From the NCBI RefSeq assembly GCF_002860205.1, contig NZ_PGVB01000050.1, positions 1 to 46,468 of the forward strand: a stretch of 46,468 bases of DNA, in the 5' to 3' direction. Source of the DNA: Bacillus sp. T33-2. Its GTDB lineage: Bacteria; Bacillota; Bacilli; Bacillales; Cytobacillaceae. Under the pieces are notes generated by a model, which was not told where the DNA came from, did no database searches, and worked only from the letters and a program-made list of their open reading frames with translations. Positions 24,684 to 33,394 of the stretch are shown one piece after another. A program made the translations under genes and the position numbers. Positions within the stretch are counted from its first letter, which is position 1. Each line of letters opens with the position of its first letter.

Positions 24684-24935
24684 TTAACCCTTTTTAACCC
24701 AAAACTTTAAACCATTGTTTTCTTCTTCATGTTTTAACAGTTCATTTCCAGTAGATTTGGCCCAAGCTATTAAATCAGCCTTCGCTCCCTTATCTGTTGC
24801 ATGAACTTCTAGTACCTGACCTGATTGTAAATCATTGATTGCTTTTTTTGTTTTTACGATTGGCATCGGACAAGCAAGCCCCTTAGCATCTAATACTTTA
24901 TCTGCATTCATTTCGTTTTTTCGTTTAGCCTCCAT
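24684..24935 (-). CDS. TusA-family sulfur carrier protein, first gene of the CstR-controlled run
   Basis: A TusA protein of 75-83 residues with the CPMPIVKTKKA persulfide motif and the GQVLEVHATDKGAKADLIAW fold. Two starts are possible: ATG 24935 has no ribosome binding site, while ATG 24911 has the sequence MNADKVLDAKG typical of the family but its GGAGG lies 17 bases away. I give the longer form because neither is decisive; homology favours 24911. It is the first gene after a clear SigA promoter (25016-25044) with two CstR-type palindromes. It closely resembles the TusA protein at 20640. Confidence 0.86.
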   Translation of the reverse strand: MEAKRKNEMNADKVLDAKGLACPMPIVKTKKAINDLQSGQVLEVHATDKGAKADLIAWAKSTGNELLKHEEENNGLKFWVKKG

Positions 24936-24953
24936 ATTTATATTAATATACTC

Positions 24954-24969
24954 GTACCCCTATGGGTAT
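24954..24969 (-). promoter_or_regulatory. CstR/CsoR-type operator, downstream copy
   Basis: GTACCCCTATGGGTAT carries TACCC-N4-GGGTA, the palindrome bound by CsoR/CstR-type regulators. It lies 19 bases above the TusA start codon and below the promoter, so it would act as a second, transcript-blocking site. Confidence 0.65.
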
Positions 24970-24999
24970 TTGTTAACTTAAAAATAAAAGGGTTTTCTA

Positions 25000-25044
25000 A
25001 TACCCCGATGGGTATATAATAATGTCTATTGCATAAGCTGTCAA
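25000..25044 (-). promoter_or_regulatory. SigA promoter with overlapping CstR operator for the tusA-dsrE run
   Basis: On the minus strand TTGACA (25039-25044), a 17-base spacer and TATTAT (25016-25021) form a near-ideal SigA promoter. The palindrome ATACCCCGATGGGTAT (25000-25015) touches the -10 box and covers the likely start point, so a bound CstR would block transcription until persulfide releases it. A second copy lies at 24954-24969. Confidence 0.78.
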
Positions 25045-25054
25045 CCCTTATATT

Positions 25055-25315
25055 TTATCTACTTTTGATTAGTAGCTCAACAGCTTGTTTTACAAGATGG
25101 TCTGTGTTTTCGCCTTTTTCGACATTTTCACGAACACATTGCTCCAAGTTCTCACTCACAATGACACCTATTGTACGGTCAATCGCATTTCGTGCAGCTG
25201 ATAATTGCGTGACAATATCCCTACAGTCTTTTCCTTGTTCCATCATTCCTAATACACCTTTTATTTGGCCTTCAATCCGTTTTAAACGGTTTATTACATT
25301 TTTATCGTATTCCAT
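25055..25315 (-). CDS. CstR-type persulfide-sensing repressor (CsoR family)
   Basis: An 86-residue all-helical DUF156 repressor. Cys31 (GKDCRDIV) and Cys60 (ENLEQCVREN) fall at exactly the positions of the two sensing cysteines of S. aureus CstR. The position where copper-sensing CsoR has a histidine is Asn here, and the GKDC pocket is kept, so persulfide or polysulfide sensing through a tri- or tetrasulfide link is expected. B. subtilis YrkD is the likely orthologue. The gene overlaps the end of the rhodanese-like gene by 14 bases, so the two are probably translationally coupled. Its targets are the palindromes at 24954, 25000 and 25708. Confidence 0.9.
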   Translation of the reverse strand: MEYDKNVINRLKRIEGQIKGVLGMMEQGKDCRDIVTQLSAARNAIDRTIGVIVSENLEQCVRENVEKGENTDHLVKQAVELLIKSR

Positions 25316-25685
25316 GTTCTAACCCACCTTTCTGCTTACAAGGACACTCAGATATTTCATAACTGGTTATATCAAAACCTTTTCTCGTTAAAAATCGAAT
25401 TCCCAAATTTAACTCTAATCTATTTGAAGCAATTACATGTATCTTACCCGGCGTGATCTCGCTATTAAAACGTCTTAGATAGGCATAAGGTATATTTAAG
25501 GATTCACGCTTTATATCATTGGCTTTGTTATTATAATCCCTTATATCCAATATAGTCGTGTGAGGTTCAAGAAAACCGGTTTCATTACAAGGAACATTAT
25601 GGACAGGGACATGGCGTTTATAGACGCTGGTACCCAGAACGACGAAAACTAACACTAGTATTGAAATTAACATATCCACCACCAT
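25302..25685 (-). CDS. Membrane-anchored rhodanese-like protein without a catalytic cysteine
   Basis: A 127-residue protein with an N-terminal membrane segment (about residues 4-20) and a rhodanese-like domain (about 30-115: LDIRDYNNKANDIKRESLNI corresponds to the usual DVREPxE). The active-site loop, which should be CxxGxRS, reads VIASNRLELNLGI and has no Cys. Two cysteines at the end (ECPCKQ) could bind a metal or sulfur instead. It lies just above cstR and overlaps it by 14 bases. A perfect palindrome sits in its promoter. I cannot tell whether it senses, anchors or scaffolds; it is not a working sulfurtransferase as seen. The start may be the ATG 12 bases downstream. Confidence 0.68.
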   Translation of the reverse strand: MVVDMLISILVLVFVVLGTSVYKRHVPVHNVPCNETGFLEPHTTILDIRDYNNKANDIKRESLNIPYAYLRRFNSEITPGKIHVIASNRLELNLGIRFLTRKGFDITSYEISECPCKQKGGLEHGIR

Positions 25686-25703
25686 ATCTGTGTTTATAGA
25701 CTT

Positions 25704-25732
25704 ATATTATACCCTATAGGGTATATTGTCAA
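25704..25732 (-). promoter_or_regulatory. Promoter with perfect CstR-type palindrome for the rhodanese-like gene and cstR
   Basis: On the minus strand TTGACA (25727-25732) precedes TATAAT/TAATAT by 15-17 bases. The spacer is the 18-base perfect palindrome TATACCCTATAGGGTATA (25708-25725), so the operator fills the space between the two boxes. CstR would thus repress its own operon as well as the downstream run. Confidence 0.75.
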
Positions 25733-25849
25733 GCGGAGTAAATAAAAACTTTTTTATTGTGAATACTTCTTATTAAATGTAGTACATGAAATGTTTATTG
25801 CCATTTTGTTCTTTCTCATTTTTCAAATCCTCTATTTATGGCCTAAGCG

Positions 25850-26345
25850 CTTTAAGCTGGCGCTTGAGCCTGAAGGAAAATACCTCTGGTAAGCATAAGG
25901 GAAAAACGACTATAGATGGTAATCGTAATAATGAACAGCATCGCCAAACCTGTACAGAATCCCGCAACAGGCCCAAGCTCTTCCTTCGCTACTTCCTCCT
26001 TTTTTGCGCATGGACGCAAACAGGACAACTGCATCATGCACAGCTCCCCCGATAACCGCCCCGATTAATAGCCATAACAATCCGGGAAGATAACCGAACT
26101 GGGCTGCCAAAATCGGTCCGACAAGCGGTCCAGCTGCCGCGATTGCAGCAAAATGGTGGCCAAAGGTCACCCATTTATTGGTAGGCACATAATCCTTTCC
26201 ATCATTTCATCTCATGTGCCGGTGTCTTTCTCTTTTCGTCCAATGCTTTTACTTTCATAACTTTCACAGCCATGAAAGTACCGTAAAGACGATACGCAAT
26301 CATTAAAAAACACATTGAGCCTATAACGACTGTAACCGCATTCAT
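25850..26345 (-). pseudogene. Relic of a CstA-family carbon-starvation/pyruvate transporter
   Basis: The frame starts at ATG 26345 (MNAVTVVIGSMCFLMIAYRL), passes KVKALDEKRKTPAHE, then shifts near 26205 and continues as [20 protein letters not shown] and [15 protein letters not shown]. Near 25980 it shifts again to [19 protein letters not shown]. These are consecutive parts of the start of CstA/YjiY-type transporters. After about 25900 the match stops. Only the first quarter of a roughly 600-700-residue protein is left, with at least two frame changes. A GAGGTCAGAGGG ribosome binding site survives. It lies directly below the orphan E1-alpha gene in the same direction. Confidence 0.8.
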
Positions 26346-26364
26346 CCCTCTGACCTCACTTGAT

Positions 26365-27465
<1,101 letters not shown>

Positions 27466-27692
27466 TCAGATATTTAATTATAAATAAATAACCTCCTTGT
27501 GGTTTTTATAACACGAATAAATACGGTCGTTAATATTTATATTATATAACATACATTGATGTGTCAATTAAACTAAGTAATAGATATTTATTCTTTTAAA
27601 AAAGCAGCATTTAATAATTATTTTCTTTAATAGCGTTCACTTGAATAACATTATTAATTCGTTATATTCTTTTCTATGTAGAGGTGAAATAC

Positions 27693-28529
27693 GTGACAGT
27701 TGAAAAGCAGTTATTATACTTATTATCTAAAAAGGTTGAAATGGAAGGGAAAGAACTCATTAATATTTTTGAGGAAATGAATTATACTCCACAATCAATA
27801 AGAAATATCTTATCTAAATTTAAAGGAATGTCTTATATAACCTCATTAGAGAGAGGAATTTATAAAATTACACCAAGTGGTCTAGACGCATATAATCTAT
27901 ATTCTAAAAAGGATAACTTTTACACTAAACATTGGAACGGAAAATGGTACTTAGTATTCTTGGAGATTCCAGAAACATTAAGAAGGAAAAGGGATGCATT
28001 TAGGAAAGGTTTACTAGAATTAGGTTTTGGTATGCTTTACAAGAGCGTTTATGTTTACCCATGGGATGTAATAAATAAGGTGATAAATCTGATTGATTCA
28101 CTTGAAATAGAAGATTATATAACCATTATTTCAAGTAATGAGTTTTTGTTAAATGGGATAGATCCTGAAGGTAGATCAGGTCCAAACACTGCTAGATCAT
28201 TATGGAATTTAGAAGAAATCAACACTAACTACAAAAATATACAAATATGGCTTGAGGATGAGTATAAAACAAAATTCAATAGTTTAATTACAGATAAGAA
28301 CCGAAATCCTTTACAGGTATTTACAAACTTTCTAACACTAAAGGAGATAAGGGATGATCTAATAATAGCTGACCCTATGTTACCAGCTGAATTCTTACCT
28401 GGTAATTGGCTAGGAACAACTGTACTTTTCTCAATAGATAAGTTAATCCAAACTTTAGTTACTTTAATCCCTGAAAACTCTTATTATTCCTCATTTGTAA
28501 CTGATTTTGAAGTAAGAAAAGGCGGTTAA
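27693..28529 (+). CDS. PaaX-family transcriptional regulator
   Basis: A 278-residue regulator of the PaaX family. It has an N-terminal winged-helix DNA-binding domain (about 1-70: VEMEGKELINIFEEMNYTPQ, then GIYKITPSGL), the family middle part with GKWYLVFLEIPETLRRKRDA and LLELGFGMLYKSVYVYP, and a C-terminal region ending in FLPGNWLG. PaaX repressors respond to phenylacetyl-CoA or similar CoA esters. GTG 27693 follows GAGGTG by 6 bases; an in-frame GTG nine bases earlier overlaps the site. It diverges from the orphan E1-alpha gene, sharing the 260-base space, so it may control it. Unlike its neighbours both genes are notably AT-rich, hinting at a common, acquired origin. Confidence 0.85.
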   Translation: MTVEKQLLYLLSKKVEMEGKELINIFEEMNYTPQSIRNILSKFKGMSYITSLERGIYKITPSGLDAYNLYSKKDNFYTKHWNGKWYLVFLEIPETLRRKRDAFRKGLLELGFGMLYKSVYVYPWDVINKVINLIDSLEIEDYITIISSNEFLLNGIDPEGRSGPNTARSLWNLEEINTNYKNIQIWLEDEYKTKFNSLITDKNRNPLQVFTNFLTLKEIRDDLIIADPMLPAEFLPGNWLGTTVLFSIDKLIQTLVTLIPENSYYSSFVTDFEVRKGG

Positions 28530-28803
28530 TCCTTCCTGGATCTACGCACCTGTTTATTGAATGAAGTTATATAAACATTTATCTCTTTTCTAATGACCGA
28601 ACTAATAAGATTCCAGAAACAAGTGTTATTATCTCGGGGGGGGGGATAAGCGGAGTGTATCGATAGGGAAACCTTGTCCAAACCATAAAACCCATTTGGA
28701 TATCCATGGTAATAAATCACCCGTTCCTATTCAAAAACTGCTCCATGCGTTCCAAATGAGCGTTAATTCATAAAATAAGCGCTAATCCTTCCTGGATCAG
28801 CGC
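28527..28803. repeat. Direct repeat of 16 bases with a hairpin in the second copy
   Basis: TAATCCTTCCTGGATC occurs at 28527-28542 and again at 28783-28798, both followed by a CGCAC stretch. The second copy forms a hairpin (GCGCTAATCC with GGATCAGCGC, 5-base loop). The first overlaps the last codons of the PaaX-type gene. The 240 bases between them hold a run of ten G residues near 28635 and no recognisable frame. Possible explanations are a duplicated terminator or a recombination scar. Confidence 0.5.
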
Positions 28804-28885
28804 ACCCACTAGTTTAAGCATTTTTAAAGAAATCAGTGAAAAAATTCTTATTAGAGTAAAAAGAGAGTTGTAACACCCCTCCTAG

Positions 28886-29020
28886 TTAAACTTTAAATTG
28901 ATGTAATAGGCGATTTATTTTATCCGTTAATGCATGTTGGACTTCTACATTCTCTGCAACCTCTTTAATCGCCAGGGAAACTTCTTTATATTGTATAAAA
29001 TGTCTTCTGTCCCTGATGCT
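28886..29020 (-). pseudogene. Short relic resembling the end of a methyl-accepting chemotaxis protein
   Basis: On the minus strand AIKEVAENVEVQHALTDKIN and RLLHQFKV, ending in a stop codon, resemble the last helical stretch of chemotaxis receptors (family endings such as LQKQVDRFKV). Upstream of it only shifted frames (SASGTEDI) continue, and the rest of the receptor is absent. The match is short, so it is a suggestion. Confidence 0.35.
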
Positions 29021-29316
29021 GAATGCTGGCTGGTGGCAGAAACGCTCTGGATCGCTGCGTGAAAGCTGCCAGTAATACGGATGTTTTAACTCAAATGGAT
29101 CAAATTAAACAGAATTTTAACGAGTATCTGGTTGGCAACGAAAGTATGAACAGGAATCCGCTTCTGGATTGTAAGGTCACTTCTGTCCATACACAGCAAA
29201 AACAAGACTTGCTTCCTACCTCTCTAGTGAAATTAGACCAAGGAAGGATTAACGCATTTTTGCTGAATTCGGATGGCAAATACAATTGAGGAAGTAAAAT
29301 CAAAACCTCATTCTAT
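29021..29316. other. Relic stretch below the uronate operon
   Basis: An 88-codon plus-strand frame (29023-29289) reads CVKAASNTDVLTQMDQIKQN, then NFNEYLVGNESMNRNPLLDC and SLVKLDQGRINAFLLNSDGK. It looks protein-like but has no ribosome binding site, and I do not recognise it. It converges on kduD, whose stop is at 29317, so a terminator for the long operon must lie in or beyond this stretch; none is convincing. Confidence 0.35.
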
Positions 29317-30099
29317 TTACCTCGCTAGCCAACCTCCATCAACCGCTAAAACATGCCCGTTCATATAATCGGACGCTCTGCTTGCTAAAAATACAACAGC
29401 ACCCATCAAGTCAGATGGATCAGCCCAGCGGCCTGCTGGAATTCGTGACAGGATTTCAGCGTTACGCTTTTCATCCGCTCGGATGGGGGCTGTATTGTCC
29501 GTAGCAATATAACCAGGGGCAAGTGCATTGATTTGGATATTTTTATCGGCTAATTCATTGGCAAACGCTTTTGTAAGACCTGCAACAGCATGCTTACTGG
29601 CCGTATAGGACGGGACAAACTTGCCGCCTTGGAAAGAAAGCATGGAAGCAATATTAATGATTTTCCCACTTTTCTGCTCTGCCATCACTTTGGCTGCCCC
29701 TTGACTCAACAAGTACAGAGAATGTAAATTGACCTCCATCACTTGGTCCCAATCTTCTTCTTTATACTCTAATAATGGCGAGCGAAGGATCGTACCCGCA
29801 TTGTTTACTAGAATATCAAGTTTTCCATATGTTTTTAGGCATTCGGGAATTACTTGTTTTACAGCCTCTCTATCACTTAAATCGGCCTGAAAAAAAGCCG
29901 CCCTGCTCCCTGTTTCTTCTAATAGATCCCTGGTTTCATTCCAATCCCCGCTCCTTGAAACAACAAAAATGTCAGCACCGGCTTTAGCAAGGGCAACGGC
30001 ATATCCCTGTCCTAATCCTTTATTCGCGCCCGTCACGATCGCTACTTTACCGGCGAGGCTAAAATATTCAAGTGAAAATGATTCAAGATGATTGCTCAT
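29317..30099 (-). CDS. kduD: 2-dehydro-3-deoxy-D-gluconate 5-dehydrogenase
   Basis: A 260-residue short-chain dehydrogenase. It has the TGANKGLGQGYAVALAKAG nucleotide-binding loop, NNAGTI, the catalytic Ser, and YTASKHAVAGLTKAFA (YxxxK). In the KduI-KduD pathway it reduces 2,5-diketo-3-deoxygluconate (DKII) to 2-keto-3-deoxygluconate with NAD(P)H. The RSPLLEYKEEDWDQVMEVNL stretch and the closing ALAPGYIATDNTAPIRAD are typical of KduD among SDRs. It is the last gene of the operon, 43 bases below kduI, with GGGAGGG before the ATG. The symbol rests on context with kduI, kdgK and kdgA and on sequence, since SDRs are hard to tell apart. Confidence 0.9.
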   Translation of the reverse strand: MSNHLESFSLEYFSLAGKVAIVTGANKGLGQGYAVALAKAGADIFVVSRSGDWNETRDLLEETGSRAAFFQADLSDREAVKQVIPECLKTYGKLDILVNNAGTILRSPLLEYKEEDWDQVMEVNLHSLYLLSQGAAKVMAEQKSGKIINIASMLSFQGGKFVPSYTASKHAVAGLTKAFANELADKNIQINALAPGYIATDNTAPIRADEKRNAEILSRIPAGRWADPSDLMGAVVFLASRASDYMNGHVLAVDGGWLAR

Positions 30100-30142
30100 T
30101 AATTAACCCTCCCTATCTGAAGAACTCATACTTAGGCAAAGC

Positions 30143-30976
30143 CTAGCGTAAACCTTCCATTTTTACATGGTCCATGTCACTGTAAGTAATATTCTCTCCG
30201 CACATTCCCCAAATAAAGGTGTAGTTGCTTGTTGCCGTTCCAGTATGAATCGACCAGCTTGGTGAGATTGCGGCTTGTTCATTTTTCATCACTAAATGTC
30301 TTGTTTCATCCGGCTTGCCCATAAAGTGGAAGACACGAGTCTCCGGTTCCATATCAAAATATAAATACACTTCCATCCGGCGCTCATGTGTATGACAAGG
30401 CATCGTGTTCCAGACGCTTCCTGGTGCCAGCATGGTTAAACCCATTTGCAGCTGACAGCTTTCGCAAACATTTGGGTGAACATATTGATAAATTTTGCGC
30501 TCATTTAATGTTTCAGGAGAACCCATTTGTAACGGGTCAATTTGATTGATATCAATTTTAACGGTTGGATACGTATGATGTGCGGGCGCAGAATTAATGT
30601 AAAATTTAGCTGGACTCTCAGCATCCTTCGAACGGAATAGTACCTCCCTCGTTCCTTTCCCAACATATAAACCGTCTCTCTGCTGCATGTCATATTCCGT
30701 TCCGTCGACGACGACAGATCCTTCGCCGCCGATGTTGATGATTCCTAACTCCCGACGTTCTAAGAAATACTCAACTCCTAATTCTTTATCAAGCTTAATT
30801 GTTAATTCCTGGCCAGCAGGAGTGACTCCTCCAAAAACCATTCGGTCCACATGTGTATAGGTTAGGTGTACCTGACCTGGTTCAAAAAGAGTTTCAACGA
30901 GAAATTCTTTTCGCAATTCCTCCGTCGTATATTTTTTCATATCCTCCGGATGGTGTGCGTAACGTGTTTCCATCAT
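30143..30976 (-). CDS. kduI: 5-dehydro-4-deoxy-D-glucuronate isomerase
   Basis: A 277-residue cupin-fold zinc isomerase that converts 5-keto-4-deoxyuronate (DKI), the open form of the unsaturated uronate, to 2,5-diketo-3-deoxygluconate. Characteristic stretches are ETRYAHHPEDMKKYTTEELR at the N-terminus, the metal-binding histidines in NTMPCHTHERRMEVYLYFDM, and the C-terminal PSWSIHTGTATSNYTFIWGM. The length equals that of Escherichia coli KduI (278). AAAGGAGAG precedes the ATG. It lies between kdgK and kduD. Confidence 0.95.
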   Translation of the reverse strand: MMETRYAHHPEDMKKYTTEELRKEFLVETLFEPGQVHLTYTHVDRMVFGGVTPAGQELTIKLDKELGVEYFLERRELGIINIGGEGSVVVDGTEYDMQQRDGLYVGKGTREVLFRSKDAESPAKFYINSAPAHHTYPTVKIDINQIDPLQMGSPETLNERKIYQYVHPNVCESCQLQMGLTMLAPGSVWNTMPCHTHERRMEVYLYFDMEPETRVFHFMGKPDETRHLVMKNEQAAISPSWSIHTGTATSNYTFIWGMCGENITYSDMDHVKMEGLR

Positions 30977-31024
30977 TCATCTCTCCTTTTTGATAGTGAT
31001 TGCTCAAAGATCACGTGTAAACGA

Positions 31025-32041
31025 TTAGCGGACGATTTTACCCGGTTCCTTTGCGGCAAAATCAAGGATCTCTTCCCTTGAAAAAATGTTACAGTCACCT
31101 TGAATTGTATGTTTTAAGGCTGAGGCTGCTGCTGCAAAAGAAACCATCTCCTCAGCTGGAATTTCTTCCAATATCCCCGATAAAATTCCTGCGGCAAATG
31201 CATCCCCGCCTCCCACACGATCGACAATTGGTTCAATTGTATGAACATTTGATTGGTGAAGTTTACCACCTACATATAAGTTTCCTTGCAGCTTATTACT
31301 GGAAGCAGAAATGACAGTTCGAAAGGTTGAACACAAATATTGAATATTTGGATACATTTCTTTAATGGTTTGATAGTAATTGATCAGTCTCTCTTCTTGG
31401 GATAATGAACCATCCGCGGGATGAACTCCAAGGATGTGAACGGCATCCAATTCCCCGCAAAAACAAATATCAATGTACGGCAGCAATGGTTTTACTGCCT
31501 CGGAAGCCTCATCCTGACTCCAAAGCTTTGCACGGTAGTTAAAATCAAAGCTAGTTTTTACGCCCAGTTCCTTTGCTTTTAGCAGAATAAGAAGAACAAG
31601 TTCCCTTAAGGAAGGAGATAAGGCCAGGGTAATGCCCGTAACATGAAATAATGATGCTCCTTGTAAAATCTCTTCTATTTTTACCTCATCGACTCCAAGC
31701 TTTGAAAAGCTCGAATTTTTCCTGTCATAGGTAACCTGAGCACTTCTCTCGCCTGCACCTGCTTCTAAATAATAGGTCCCCAACCGTTCTCCTCCCTTTA
31801 ACAGGTAATTCGTTTGGACACCATGGCATTTCAAGTGCTGTTCAACAGCCTTTCCTAATGGATGATCAGGAACCTTGGTTACAAAATAAACGGCATATCC
31901 GAATTGAGCTAATGACACAGCCACATTTGCTTCCGCACCCCCGTAATGAGCAGAAAATTGATCCGTTTGGCTAAGACGAATTCCCGTTGGCGTCGAGAGA
32001 CGAAGCATGATCTCTCCAAGAGTGACAATTTTTTTTATCAT
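31025..32041 (-). CDS. kdgK: 2-dehydro-3-deoxygluconokinase (PfkB family)
   Basis: A 338-residue PfkB-type sugar kinase that phosphorylates 2-keto-3-deoxygluconate at C6. It has the PfkB N-terminal signature region around YGGAEANVAVSLAQFGY, and the catalytic motif DRVGGGDAFAAGILSG with the base Asp. It precedes kduI and overlaps the kdgA stop by four bases (ATGA), so translation is coupled to kdgA. The CGELDAVHILG insertion-like region is usual for KdgK. The product, KDPG, is the substrate of KdgA. Confidence 0.92.
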   Translation of the reverse strand: MIKKIVTLGEIMLRLSTPTGIRLSQTDQFSAHYGGAEANVAVSLAQFGYAVYFVTKVPDHPLGKAVEQHLKCHGVQTNYLLKGGERLGTYYLEAGAGERSAQVTYDRKNSSFSKLGVDEVKIEEILQGASLFHVTGITLALSPSLRELVLLILLKAKELGVKTSFDFNYRAKLWSQDEASEAVKPLLPYIDICFCGELDAVHILGVHPADGSLSQEERLINYYQTIKEMYPNIQYLCSTFRTVISASSNKLQGNLYVGGKLHQSNVHTIEPIVDRVGGGDAFAAGILSGILEEIPAEEMVSFAAAASALKHTIQGDCNIFSREEILDFAAKEPGKIVR

Positions 32042-32688
32042 AATGACTCTCTCGCTTCTGTTACTTTTTTAATATATTCACGTGCATTTTCAGTAATTTT
32101 CTCATAATCTCCCATTTGGGCGGGTGCAAGCAGATTTCCGCCCACACCGACAGCAACACATCCATTTTTTATCCATTGGTCCACATTATCCAGGCTTACT
32201 CCGCCGGTTGGCATAATATTCACCTGAGGAAGCGGAGCTTTTACTGCTTTTATAAATTCTGGACCAAATGCTTGACCAGGGAACAATTTGATGATATCCA
32301 CTCCATACTCTAATGCGTTTTTCATTTCCGTAATCGTCATGCAGCCTGGCATGTAGGGAACTTGATATAAATGGCAAAGCTTTGCCGTGTGTTCATCAAA
32401 GCATGGGCTAACAATAAATTGCGCACCTGCTAAAATGGCGATTCTCGCCGTTGCAGCATCGAGCACCGTACCTGCCCCAAGAACGACCTCGCTGTTGTCA
32501 GCATAGTGAGACGCTAATTCTCTAATAACCTCTTCTGCGTCATGGATGGTGAAGGTAACCTCAATTCCATAGATTCCGCCTTTTACACAAGCTTCCGAAA
32601 TCTGCACGGCTTCTTCTTTGGAGTCAGCTCTTACCACCGCGACGACACCACACTCAGTTATTTTGGTTATGACATTATACTTATTCAT
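32038..32688 (-). CDS. kdgA: KDPG aldolase (2-dehydro-3-deoxy-6-phosphogluconate aldolase)
   Basis: A 216-residue class I aldolase that splits KDPG to pyruvate and glyceraldehyde 3-phosphate. The family marks GIEVTFTIHDAEEVI (catalytic Glu), LGAGTVLDAATARIA, AQFIVSPCFDE, the Schiff-base Lys region DIIKLFPGQAFGPEF, and the phosphate loop PTGGVSLDNV are all complete. Its 4-hydroxy-2-oxoglutarate aldolase activity is possible as in other EDA-type enzymes. GCAAAGGAGG precedes the ATG. The order kdgA-kdgK-kduI-kduD is a full uronate route. Confidence 0.94.
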   Translation of the reverse strand: MNKYNVITKITECGVVAVVRADSKEEAVQISEACVKGGIYGIEVTFTIHDAEEVIRELASHYADNSEVVLGAGTVLDAATARIAILAGAQFIVSPCFDEHTAKLCHLYQVPYMPGCMTITEMKNALEYGVDIIKLFPGQAFGPEFIKAVKAPLPQVNIMPTGGVSLDNVDQWIKNGCVAVGVGGNLLAPAQMGDYEKITENAREYIKKVTEARESL

Positions 32689-32719
32689 AGCAGCCTCCTT
32701 TGCTGATTAATCTGCTCAT

Positions 32720-33316
32720 TTATGAAACTTCCGCCTCATTTTCAAGGTGAAAACCTCTGCTAACTAAGGAGTGAATAAGATAAGCACCCAAACTGAAACT
32801 CAGCATCATGGCAGCAGGAAAATAGAAACATAAAGCAATCGCACCGATAAGGACGCCGATTGACAAGATTGTATTATGCAAGCGGCTGATCGATAATAGC
32901 AGTGCATTCTTTATGGCATTTTTCCAAGTTACTTGGTAATGGACGATGACAGGAAAAATATAGATGGATACAAATAAATACAATATTAATAAAAGGAAAA
33001 AAAACGAAAATAAGATGTATTTCACATTGGAATTTAGCTGATTGGTAATCATCAAATCCCCCAAAAGGACGCCAGTAAAAATCAGCCATATGATACCAAT
33101 GACGATGCTTTGTTTAAAATTCTCTTTCCATTTTTTAAAAAAGGTAGCAAAAATTCGAATATCCCCTCGATTTTTCCACTCGCGCACCACAGCGAACATG
33201 GCTGTTGTGGCAGGGAAAATCGTGATGAGTGGCAGACACATCACCAGCCAAAGGATATTTAACAAGAAAGCATTCATCATAAATTCCATTGCTTTATAAA
33301 TCTTTCCATCCATCAT
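32720..33316 (-). CDS. DUF624 membrane protein (YesL-like)
   Basis: A roughly 198-residue membrane protein of the YesL/DUF624 family with four to five hydrophobic segments (MNAFLLNILWLVMCLPLITI, then IVIGIIWLIFTGVLLGDLMI, LFSFFFLLLILYLFVSIYIF and others). The family is often found in oligosaccharide-utilisation operons such as the B. subtilis rhamnogalacturonan genes; its function is not settled. I chose the ATG at 33316 because GGGGA lies 9 bases before it; the frame from 33358 adds 14 residues with no ribosome binding site. It sits between GH88 and kdgA. Confidence 0.8.
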   Translation of the reverse strand: MMDGKIYKAMEFMMNAFLLNILWLVMCLPLITIFPATTAMFAVVREWKNRGDIRIFATFFKKWKENFKQSIVIGIIWLIFTGVLLGDLMITNQLNSNVKYILFSFFFLLLILYLFVSIYIFPVIVHYQVTWKNAIKNALLLSISRLHNTILSIGVLIGAIALCFYFPAAMMLSFSLGAYLIHSLVSRGFHLENEAEVS

Positions 33317-33394
33317 TCCAACTTTTCCCCTTTCCGTGAGATTCAGGGTGGGAAACATCGATTAAAAAGCTATTTCCCACTCCGCTAAAATCTC

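Noticed and set aside
29023-29289. A plus-strand frame as a real gene or a PL8 fragment
   Set aside because: No ribosome binding site; the FNEYLVGN stretch only vaguely resembles PL8 openings and was not enough to name it.
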